From contig JAGEMR010000003.1 in NCBI GenBank assembly GCA_021030915.1, forward strand, positions 1 through 64,000: 64,000 nt of DNA, given 5' to 3'. This DNA comes from Astrothelium macrocarpum. Lineage: Eukaryota; Ascomycota; Dothideomycetes; Trypetheliales; Trypetheliaceae. How positions within the stretch are numbered: the stretch's first letter is position 1; the number at the start of each line of letters is the position of its first letter. The notes below the pieces were generated by a model. That model saw only the letters and a list, made by a program, of their open reading frames with translations, did no database searches and was not told the DNA's origin. Positions 10,914-20,242 of the stretch are shown in pieces. The position numbers were made by a program, and so were the translations under genes.

Positions 10914-12098
10914 CTAATATCCGGAAGTTTTACGCCGCTTTCTTCTATCAGAGAGTGATTTAGAAGAATCTTCTCTCAGTCTTTGAAGTTCAGCTATCCG
11001 TGCGCTTCTCCGTACCAAATGACGTGCAGCTCCGTTTTCAGAGTCTTTAGCTGACTTGCGTGGTATTCTTCGGGCTGTTGGGTTGGGCTGTGAACTTCTC
11101 CCGACGGAATTCGTGTCTGCTCGAGGACCCGGACGTACGACGGTGTTCTTGCGTTTCCTGTGATTTGGTGGATAATATTGAGGCTGAGGCGATTGCTCAC
11201 AAGCAATTACCACCGGTGGCGAGTTAGGTGGAGTCAGGCGTTCAAGTTCATGCATCCAAGTCCTCGTAGGCATCGCGCGCCATCGCGGGTCCCAAATGCC
11301 ATCCTCTATCCAACGGCTCTTCACATTGTCACATGCCTGCTTGTTAATGTCCGAAGCCTCTGTTGGCGAATGTTCCATGAGATCTTTGATTTCTTGAAGA
11401 AGCTGATAGCGAAACTGATGGCAGGGACGAGAGGCGTCCGACTGACAACTCTCGGCGTTCGCGGAGTGTTTGGTAGCTTTTCGATACCGACGGCTTGATT
11501 TTGCATTTGCTTTGGTGTTTGAGCTTCCACTTTCCGGATGCTGAACAGTAAAGATACTCGAGATCTCCAGAGTGTCTACATCTGACCCAGAATGCGAGTG
11601 GCGTTCAAGCTCATTTTCCTCATGTAGCCAGCGATCAGTGACCTGTGGCCCTTTCAGCGTCTCGCTCCCCTCCAACCAAGCCGGACCCCATCGTTCATCC
11701 CAAATCCCTTGTTTTATCCAACGATCTCGTACATTATTTTCGGCGTTCGCTTGAAGGTCCATATTCTTATTGAAATGTGACATGTGTTTTGCGTTCTGGG
11801 GCTCGGTGTTGATGGAGTGGATAATTCTCTTCTCTTCCCTCCTTGTTTGGGTTGCAAACTGTTCTCGTGGAGTTGACCGAAAGACGGCCTTATTGGAAAG
11901 ATATCGGTGAAACGAGCTATGTTGGATCGCATCTTCTGGACTGGCTAACTGCGTGGTTTCGCCGGACGAACAATACGGTGGTGGGGGATCATTGAAATCG
12001 TTGATCATGACGCCATTTGCTTGCAGTCGTTCCAAAGCTTGCTCGAGCTGCACTGAAAGGTTGCTCTGATGGGTATCGTAATTGTTGCTCGTCATCAT
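10914..12098 (-). CDS. Orphan protein with two RW-I-x-x-G-I-W-D-x-R-W motifs and basic tail
   Basis: The frame is uninterrupted from ATG at 12098 (upstream codons lack an ATG) and gives 394 aa. It contains two related modules: residues about 120-167 (RWIKQGIWDERW, then a RWLHEENELERH-like end) and about 256-289 (RWIEDGIWDPRW, then TWMHELERLTPP). Each has five or six Trp and an Arg/Trp ladder, in otherwise disordered Ser/Asn-rich sequence. The C-terminus is strongly basic (RRSARIAELQRLRE, RRKRRKTSGY) and resembles a bipartite nuclear signal. I do not recognise the family. The duplicated Trp motif could be a peptide- or chromatin-binding element. The neighbouring genes on either side are a Zn2Cys6 protein and an FHA kinase. 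Confidence 0.6.
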   Translation of the reverse strand: MMTSNNYDTHQSNLSVQLEQALERLQANGVMINDFNDPPPPYCSSGETTQLASPEDAIQHSSFHRYLSNKAVFRSTPREQFATQTRREEKRIIHSINTEPQNAKHMSHFNKNMDLQANAENNVRDRWIKQGIWDERWGPAWLEGSETLKGPQVTDRWLHEENELERHSHSGSDVDTLEISSIFTVQHPESGSSNTKANAKSSRRYRKATKHSANAESCQSDASRPCHQFRYQLLQEIKDLMEHSPTEASDINKQACDNVKSRWIEDGIWDPRWRAMPTRTWMHELERLTPPNSPPVVIACEQSPQPQYYPPNHRKRKNTVVRPGPRADTNSVGRSSQPNPTARRIPRKSAKDSENGAARHLVRRSARIAELQRLREDSSKSLSDRRKRRKTSGY

Positions 12099-12460
12099 TA
12101 ATTGAAGGGAAAAAAGATGGGCAGGCACTTGAATTCTTAACACACGGCGGCCATCCTGAAAATGACTGCCTTATGGCCGGGTGTGCATCCTCGGCGCTAA
12201 AGCTGCGCGCCTACCAAGACTCCCTACGAGACGTGTTGCTCTCTTCGCGCCGACGATGCCGAGTTTCACATCGATACCCTCTAATTATAGACTTTTGAAA
12301 CAGTGTCAGCGAATTGGATCCCGTCGTATTTCAAACAATGATACGCTGTGTCAAGTCGGCTGTCGCAATAAGGATCCCATAATATCTCTTTCCAGCTTTA
12401 TTTGAGTCTCTCAATGGTATCATTTCCTGACATTGTGTATAGCTGACCGAGAAAAAGACT

Positions 12461-14075
12461 ATGGACCGCCAGCCACACAAGTTGACTTTGTTTTCACTAG
12501 TACCCGCAAACGATCGAGCCAAGGAGGTCCTTGATCATCCTGATAACCGTCATCTCGTCTCTCGTATCCCTGGTGCTCGAAATCCACTCGAACCGACTGA
12601 AATAGCATACGGTCTTAACATAGGTTTTCACATCTGCTCGAAGACAAGTCACACTCTCGCAAGCATTGGACGAAATGGTGATATCGTTGTCCAAGGGTCG
12701 AGCATTTCACGAATCCAGTGTTCCTTCGAAATCCATAAGGAGACTAAAGAGATTATGTTGTATGATCGTTCGTGGAGTAGATCTACTCAAGTCTTTGGCG
12801 AAGATGCGCTGCCTTTCGAATGGAACCGGCCCAATCGTTCCATCGTTGTGTCAAAAAAGCCTAGCAATGGCTTCAGCTTTGGTGGTGTTCGTTGCAATCT
12901 TGTTAGTTTTGAAATACACTGGCACTGCCAGGGAAGCAAACGTGATTTAGAGGCACAAATAGATCAACGACAGGACAACCCTCGCTTTGTGCGTACTATG
13001 GACGATGATACCATCACTGCTCCACCATCTCAGCGCCAAAGTCGTATCCATACTCCACTACCAGCCTCATCAAATACCGTCCGATACTGGAGCAGGCACC
13101 TACTTGGCAGCGGCGCCTTTGGAGATGTCTGGAGTGCTGTGAATGTTGACACAGGAGATTATCTCGCCGTCAAACGGCTGCAAACCCCTACGAATCCTAA
13201 AAATCGTACGAATATTATGCGCGAGGTCACGATCCTTGTGCAATTAAATCACGTCTGTTACAAGCTTTTCACTCTGTCATTGTCTATGCGCTAATGTTGC
13301 TATACAGAAGAACATCGTGAGATTCATCGCTGCGCAGGAAAGAGAAGGGCATGTCGAGATATGCATGACACTTCAAGAAGGCAATGTTCAAAGCCTATGC
13401 AACAAGGGTCTCTTCAGTGATCCAGTGGCAGGCGATTGTGTAATTGATATGCTGCATGCCCTTGATTACCTCTCTGCCAAAGGCTTAATCCACAGAGATG
13501 TCAAACCCGAGAACATTCTTTATTCATCTTTATACGATGGCTCTTATCAGTTTCAATTGGGCGATTTCGGTGTATCGAATTTTGTCTGCGACGCCAAGAC
13601 TCGTGTTGGATCCCCATTATTTGTGGCTCCCGAAGTCATCAAGGGGGAACAACAGTCTCCCAAGACGGATATCTGGTCTCTGTTTGTGACAGTTGTGTAT
13701 GCGCTTGAGCCGGACAGGTTTTCCAAAATCGAAGGGTCACATGCATTGCAGAGGAATGCGATTGAGGAGGTCGTTGTCCAAGCAGCGAAGGATCCAAAAT
13801 TCGCTGTGCTCGGGGAAATGGCGATAACAGATCCGGCGAAACGGGCTTCAGCAGCACAGATGCTTCGAAAGCTGCCGAGCAGGTTGCCCGGTAACATAGC
13901 GTTCTGCACTCATCAAGCCAAGTCGAAACTAGTCGTACAGGCACATCCTCCGATATCAAAACCACAGCCGAAGTTAAGGCTAGGAGCACGTCGGCAAGGG
14001 AGTATACATCTGTACTTCCCCGAACTACAAAGTACCACGCCAGTCAAGAGGAGGAAAAGAGCAGTATGCTCGTGA
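12461..14075 (+). CDS. FHA-domain serine/threonine protein kinase
   Basis: Exons 12461-13252 and 13308-14075 are joined by a 55 nt intron (GTCTGT...CGCTAATGTTGCTATACAG), phase 0, giving 519 aa. An FHA domain around residues 65-160 (SIGRNGDIVV, SSISRIQCSFEI) would bind phosphothreonine. A full kinase domain follows at about 208-480: GSGAFGDV glycine loop, LAVKRL lysine, REV helix-C glutamate, HRDVKPEN, DFGVSNF and VAPEV, so it should be active. A tail rich in Pro and basic residues follows. FHA plus kinase recalls the Rad53/Dun1/Cds1 checkpoint class, but only one FHA is visible and the rest is divergent, so this is more likely a lineage-specific relative than an orthologue. Confidence 0.8.
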
Positions 14076-14876
14076 ACGACATCGGCATCATTCTCATTAA
14101 AACACCAAACTCCTTCCCTCCTACGCGACCGCACGGAACTACTCTCCAAAAGACAGGAGAAGATCTATAATGATCATGCTTGTCGTTTTCGACAAAAGGA
14201 GAAAATGTGATTGGAATGTCTTCAATATTTATACTAGTCTAAATCGAATGCGGCATATCCAAATCCGAGACCTCAGCTATCCCGTCGATGGTTTCACGCT
14301 TGTGGATAAAGTTTGCAATGTTGCTATCGTCCTAATCAGTACAAGTTCGTCCAGATTCCGAGATGTCTCATACCAGGTTGTACAGTGGTCGATCTCACGA
14401 TAGATGTCGCCGGAATGTCTTCTTGATTGATGTAAAAAGGGTACGGCGTGAGGGGAGGAGCGTCTTTGGTCGACGGTTTCATTGCCGTAACACTTAAATA
14501 TTTGACGTTGCGAGAGTAAGGCGGGCCAAGATCGTTCATTTTGATGGTTAAATCAAAAAAATGGGAATTGTGTCAAGGTTGATGAGCAGTCTTTTGATCT
14601 TATATTGATGCGTTGAACCAATGGAAACCCGTATTGCAAGAACCGTAAACCGTTTTCCGGGCGCCACTAACCCCTGAATTTAGGAACGTTTAGGTAGCCA
14701 GGCCCGGGCCAATCAAGCATTCACGGGACATGTAAACTCCGTCGTTGACCTGGCATGAGGTGCTTACCCAACTAAATAACCGTTTTAACCAGATTCCGTT
14801 TTTCCTAAGTAAAAGGCCACTTAAATACCATAATGTATTTGGACGATCGTATGCTTGAACATTCAACTTGATTTAG
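14076..14876. other. Intergenic; AACCGTAAACCG motif copy
   Basis: No gene is supported. Position 14641-14652 carries AACCGTAAACCG, identical to the copy at 10772-10783 in the same orientation, followed by TTTTCCGG. Another AACCGTTTT occurs near 14780. Confidence 0.5.
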
Positions 14877-15366
14877 GTGAATTTGAAGTACATGACAATG
14901 CGTATTGCTATTATTATCCTTCCAGAAACCCAAATGACACAAGAAGTTTGGCGAAGCAAACTCAATCGGCTCTCTCATTTTTTTAGCTGCCGAGCCCTTC
15001 GCCGCTCACGAAAGACAAAGGCAGAAGCTGATTTCGGTTGTATCGGGCTGAAGCAAGAAACTTGCCCAGGTCAAAGGACCTTTTGGGATCGCTCTACCAC
15101 GTACGAGCTTCAAGGCTCGCCAGGCCTCATGAAAAGCTCCGCTCCGGCTATGCAAGGGTTGCAGAAGCAGAAGGCTGAAGCTGCGAAAGTATTGGGTGAA
15201 GTTATCTGATGAAAGCCTTTCTGATCTTGACTGACAGTTATCAAGAAAATCCAACCACTAAACGACCCAAGAACGTCGATATGACTGATACCTCTTTCTT
15301 CATGCGACAATATCTTTCACCCGAAATGGAGGCTGTCTTGGGTGAATTCGATAATGAAAAACTCAA
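14877..15366 (+). CDS. Possible small gene of unresolved structure
   Basis: An open frame from 14877 to 15209 encodes up to 110 aa, with a plausible C-terminal helix (SSAPAMQGLQKQKAEAAKVL). An intron-like segment (GTATTGGGTGAAG...TTGACTGACAG, about 15189-15237) is followed by further open sequence up to 15366 (MTDTSFFMRQYLSPEMEAVL in one frame). No single splice joins both parts convincingly, and no family is recognised. It could be a small orphan gene or a remnant. Low confidence. Confidence 0.25.
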
Positions 15367-16178
15367 TCTCCTTCAGAGATGATGAAAATTGTGTCCAGAT
15401 TAGTTGATTGTGTTTCAGTATTTTGTGTTTCTGTTTAGTGTACGTTTTTCTTGTTTGGCAGCTGTACTCAACAATGTTTTCGTAAAATGATATGCATTTA
15501 GCAAACTCTATCAATGATGTCTGGAAGATGTGATTGGGATGTGTATCAGAATTCGATAATAGACGTAACATAACCACGTTACATTCAATCGTGCAAACCA
15601 CAAAGTCGATTGGTAACTCATGCATATGCTAGTCAGCAAGCTAAGGTATTGGTGTCATCGCCGTGCGGCTGATTATGCACGAGCGGAGGCTACCTAGCGT
15701 CCTGCACTTGTGAGGCTCAGTCTCATATTGGTACACTAAGTAACTGTGCCTCATGCATGTCAGCATGTGTCATGGTTATGAGAAGTACAAAAACCGTAAT
15801 TCGGGTGCATCACTGTAATAGGCTACGGCCTGGGAGACTTCTACTAGCATGCTGCAGCCTGACGGAGGACCGTCTTTGAAACAATATGTTAATTCCGAGA
15901 AATTTTGTGAAACTCCGATCAGTAAACATCCAGACTCGGTGCTCGGCCAAAGTTCTTAGGCGAGATAACATAACCTTATTTTAGTGTTGCGGTATAGACT
16001 GTGGTAATACACAAAGAATGGCTAGCGGCAAAGCTTAATGATAGATTGCCTGAGTTGAAATGATCAAACCAAGAAACAGGAAATGCACAATTCCGCCAAC
16101 TCCTCCAACATCTAGCCACCTGGATACTGCTCAATCCACTTCAAAATTCCGATGACCATCGTACAATCGAGTCTGAGG
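15367..16178. other. Intergenic, nothing recognised
   Basis: No supported gene, RNA or repeat is visible. An AAAAACCGTAATTCGG element lies near 15789, of the same type as motifs in other spacers of this tract. Confidence 0.4.
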
Positions 16179-16785
16179 TCAATAGACTGAAGCAGACCTT
16201 GAAGACTTTAGATCATCAAAACGTCTGTCCAGACTCTGACACCATTGACTGATGCCGTCGGCCCATTCTGTCAGACCCTGCAATTGATTCACAATGACTT
16301 GAAAGACCTTTGGAGCTCCATTAGGATTATCTAATTCGTCTTCGGGACCGAAAGCATCCTCATGAGTTACTAATCTTCTTCACTCAATCAGTAATTATGG
16401 ATATCATGTTGGTCTGTGTTATTTCCTACCGTCTGAGCTGTTCATTTGTTTCTTCCACAGCCTTAATGCGAGTCATTATGGAGTTTATGTCGGAACCAGG
16501 CAGATCTGAATTGAGAGATAATGGCTCATCGTTGGCCGGTGAAGACCACATAGTAGATGAAACGCTGAGATTTGGCGCGGAGCTCGCTCCGGAGAATGAA
16601 GCATTAGGAGAGGGACTATAATATGGTCCATAAGGCTGTGGCTGTCTGATCATAGAGCGGGCGCTGTCTACTTGGTTCGGAAAGGATTCAAAACCATGGC
16701 CGGGACGACGTCTCCGTTGGTTGCGATTTAAAGAAGTGAAGGCTTCGTTTCTTTGCGGCGCTCGCGGATGGATGGGTCTAGACAT
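16179..16785 (-). CDS. Orphan 184-aa protein with short coiled coil
   Basis: Exons 16785-16430 and 16377-16179 are joined by a 52 nt intron (GTAGGA...ACTGATTGAGTGAAG), in frame. The N-terminal half is basic and Ser/Pro-rich (RNQRRRRPGHG, SPSPNASFSG, SLNSDLPG). It leads into a helix with coiled-coil character (IMTRIKAVEETNEQLRR) that continues across the splice and then into VFQVIVNQLQGLTEWADGI. No family is recognised. Plus-strand sequence opposite exon 2 also looks coding-like (EVNRLKQTLKTLDH), so strand assignment is moderately sure only. Confidence 0.45.
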
Positions 16786-17008
16786 TGAATTTATACGCGA
16801 AAGAAACAATAGAGATGTCGAACACGACAAACATTGGAGAGATATATATACGCATGTCTGCAGTCAAGGCGTTTATGGTGGGCAGTTCTGAAGCGCCGTG
16901 ACCGGGGTCATGTTAAGGCTGACGGGAAGTGTTCCCCGCAGGCGCGGAAGGCGTCAAAATCATAGGACCAAAAACCGAAAAACAAAATTGGATTGTGCTA
17001 TGTACAGA

Positions 17009-18245
17009 CTACGGACCGCCCGCACTAACCTCATTCGGTAGCATGCCTGTCAGCCAAAGCGGTGCACATTCTAAAGACACCAAGATGACGAATGGCAGCA
17101 GTATTCGAGAACCCCATAACTCCCGCATGGCGACAAAAGGGTGCTTGGCAGGTCTGTTAGCGAGATTTTCAAGCGCGTTAGTCGGACCGATACATACTGG
17201 CTTCTCAATCTTCTGCCGCGTAGGTTTTCCCAAATCCATCAATTCTTCGACGAAATCGATGAGCTGTTTGGCGCCACTCCACTTCTCTGGTTCAGAAAGG
17301 TCGAACACTTTGTTGATCGATCGCTGTTGTCGCACTCTGTCGATTGTTCTCGACTGCGATCGCCCGTCCATACACTGGAGGAGTACCAGAGCAAAATCCT
17401 CAAAGTCTGTGTTTGGAAAACCTGTAGCATCGTACGGATAAGGCTGGCTGTGCTCAAAATCCGCTGTTCACGTAAGTTAATAGGCGGCGGGCTGGTTAAT
17501 CGAGCAAACCCTTACCAAGGAGGACGTGCCCATTGCGCCCACATATGCGGATCGATTGCGGCGTAATGGCGCCATGAACAATGCCAGCTTGTGCGATGTA
17601 TCGTATAGCGTCAAAGATCTTTTTGTATTCAGCGGCACGTCATAGTCCTGTAGCTGGAAGATTACCCACAGATTTGCCAATGACCTGTAGATGAGGCTCC
17701 TCTAGAGGAAGATGCACGTTGAGAACGTCTTCCAGAGTGAACTGGTAGTAATCTAACCCTAGATAGTAAAAGCCGTCGTGCACATATAATTGCTTTAACC
17801 CGATCACGTTAGGGTGTGACAGCTGCTGCAGAAACCCCGCTTCACGCTCGCCCGCTAGCAGGTCCTGTTTCTTGAAGGCCGTCAGATCCAAATGCTTCGC
17901 CTTCGGGGCACAGAGCAATAGCTCATTATCTCCTTGCACTAGAGTCCCAAGAAGCTGGCTCTCATGCCAGGGATTTCTATGCTGGACCTTGATCAAAGTT
18001 GGATTGCGCGGTGGTTTTACAGACAAAGGCTTGAGAGTGGGCCGAGGCCGTGTGATGGAGCTGCGTTTGGCTGAGTTGGACCTCTCTTCATGGATTAAAG
18101 CAAACTTAGATGCCTCGGCGAGCGCCCTCTTTGTCGGGACAATGGGTTGACGTATGACAGCTTTCTGTGGTCGTTCATGTCGTGCAAAAGCCTTTCCGAT
18201 CGAGTTGGTCACATGATCTTTCCTGAGCGATGAGGGTTCAGCCAT
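17009..18245 (-). CDS. Pseudokinase-like protein
   Basis: Exons 18245-17670, 17618-17516 and 17463-17009 are joined by introns of 51 nt (GTGGGT...AAAAAG) and 52 nt (GTAAGG...GTGAACAG), frame-checked, 377 aa. The N-terminal 90 residues are basic and disordered. A kinase fold follows: a probable beta-3 lysine (LTAFKKQ, 122-128), a helix-C glutamate (AGEREAGFLQQLSHPNV) and a hinge (GLDYYQFTLEDVL). The catalytic loop is IVHGAITPQSI (HRD replaced by HGA, residues 207-209) and the magnesium loop is ADFE instead of DFG. Loss of the catalytic Asp and of the DFG glycine predicts little or no phosphotransfer. It ends with HPFV-like kinase sequence and a hydrophobic tail. It lies 3 kb from an apparently active FHA kinase, so a regulatory role is conceivable but is inference. 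Confidence 0.65.
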
Positions 18246-18683
18246 GTGAGGCAGTTTGTACTAGGAAATTGGCGCTGGCAGCCCGGGCATTTCTAACAAA
18301 GGGTGTGATAGGACGACAGCCCTTGTCGATGTTCACCCAAGGGACTGAAACGAAAAACGGTGCATCAGGACAAGGGTTCGAAGAAGATCTAAACGACAAT
18401 CGACAATTATTGGAAACTCGGCGATTAGGGTAGCAAAGGATGAGCATCCTGGTTCAAACAAAAACCGAAAAATCGTTGTTACTATGACAAGACGGGTATA
18501 AGGTCCTGCAATCTGAGAAGAACCAAAAACGGTTTTCGGTTTTCGTTTTACGTAGCTGATACTGCGCCGTAGGCTAATGCAGTCCTCACCAGGCCATTGG
18601 ATTTATGACAGACCACCCGATCATGCATCCTCTGTATCTTCAACCATTCAACCACTAGTTTATGACCTGTCCCCCAACTAGTC

Positions 18684-19384
18684 ATGGAAAGAAACGTGAT
18701 TCCGCAGCACTCCTGTATACGCCCCATACGACAAAGCCGCGTGTACAATGAAGCTGAGGTCGAAGTACAGCCGGATCGACCGCAGCAGCTACCACCAATA
18801 GTCTCGTCGAATACCTGGCACCGCTCCAGAAGTGCCAACCCAGATATGACAGCCTGGGCAACGCCACCTCCAGGGCTTCTCAGACCTGAGCAGAAGGCAT
18901 TGGAGGAAGAGGTTGCTGCACATGGGCGTACAATGCAGATGCTTCAGATGGAGTTTGTTACGAGAACCACGGTTCAAAGAGAGCTCCGCGAATGCCAGGA
19001 GCTGGCCACAAAACGAGCGTCCGAGCTTGAAAGGTGTTGGCAAGAGCTTTGCCATATCAAAGACTGTTATGTACAGTTAATGGCTGAGGCGGATAGTCTC
19101 CGTACTCAGTTAGAGACCAGCAGTTCTATTTTCGATCATTTCAAACCTACATCCCAGACGAATTCTCATCATTACCCGGTAAGTCTCGATTTTGGATATT
19201 TAGATCGCCTGCTAATAATTTATAGAAGAATATTACCTTGAGTGAGGCTAATTCAACCGAGGAACACAGCGATCTGAGAAGAATGGCTTTTAGTACCCTA
19301 TGTGGTAATGCAGAAAGCGCCGATGCTGCTGGGTCAAGAGGAAACATCAGTCCAGCTGATTACAAACACAAAACTATCAAATGA
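18684..19384 (+). CDS. Orphan coiled-coil protein
   Basis: Exons 18684-19178 and 19226-19384 are joined by a 47 nt intron (GTAAGT...TGCTAATAATTTATAG), phase 0, giving 217 aa. Residues about 66-145 form a helical, coiled-coil-like stretch (RPEQKALEEEVAAHGRTM, RELRECQELATKRASEL, LMAEADSLRTQLE). The flanks are Ser/Asn-rich and disordered. No family is recognised. It is divergent from the pseudokinase gene, with a roughly 440 bp shared upstream region holding several AAAACCG/CGGTTTT motifs. Confidence 0.55.
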
Positions 19385-19439
19385 GTTTTCACAATTAGTT
19401 ACAGCAATCAAGTATTTTAATTTCTGACTTTGAATTGTC

Positions 19440-20200
19440 TCTCTGCAGCCGAATGAAATGAGATCAGATAAGATGAAATGGAAGCTGACTCTGATCCTGA
19501 GGATTAGCCAGGCTGTTGCTGCTCAACAGTCTATCCATATAGGCAGTGAGCACTTCATGCTAATATAGAGTTTCGCTCTACTTGTTCCCTAAGCGAGTAA
19601 TTCAATGCAACACTCTAAGGCTGACGATTCCCCATTTCGGATGTTCAGGAGGTCACTGGACTAGATTCAGTAATGAATATGCTCAGACGAACGAATAGCA
19701 AGCAGAACATCTGAGAATTGCCACAAACAGCTAATCAGCTGCCAGAACCCCCATGGTCACCTAATACAGCTAATCAGCCGTCAGAATTTTACGAACAGCC
19801 AGCGAGCTATCAGAACAGCCCAAATCGATCGAATCGGAACGAATCCGAGCAAAGACCACTAAATAAATCTAGAATTACAAAACTCCGAGCCAAACCAGGC
19901 GAACCGCCTTTCTATTATTAAATATGAGACAGCGCTGTAGAAACTGGCTCATAAAGAGAAACAGATAGTGTCATGGTTCAAAACAGCCCTCGAGCTGAAT
20001 AAAGTAAGAACTAGTTAGATAAGATCGAGATCGGAGCTAGCTCTGATCTCCGAAGATCAGCCGGGCTGCTGCTGCTGCTTAATAGATTCACGTAGATACC
20101 GAGCATTTCGTGCGAGTATTCAATTCACTTCTGACCATCCATAGCAGCACTCTGACACTTCATATCCAGTTTAACGCCAATATATTGATACTAAATAGAT
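19440..20200. repeat. Diverged direct repeat pair (about 19470-19640 and 20020-20165)
   Basis: The two segments share an ordered run of similarity: AGATAAGAT, GGA(A)GCT-AGCTCTGATC, GATTAGCC(A/G)GGCTG(T/C)TGCTGCT, GCA-TT, TAATTCAA and GCA(A/G)CACTCT. Between them is a short open stretch (19718-19921, SYQNSPNRSNRNESEQRP) with its own imperfect AGCTAATCAGC repetition. The layout resembles decayed terminal repeats around a remnant, but no transposon protein is identifiable. Confidence 0.45.
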
Positions 20201-20242
20201 AACATTGATTATTCAATCGACGCCGACAGTAACAAAAATCTT

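Noticed and set aside
16070..16250. Plus-strand coding-like segment with LLQHLATWILLNPLQ and EVNRLKQTLKTLD
   Set aside because: No start codon or upstream exon in frame; the minus-strand two-exon model uses this DNA with proper splice sites, though some doubt remains.
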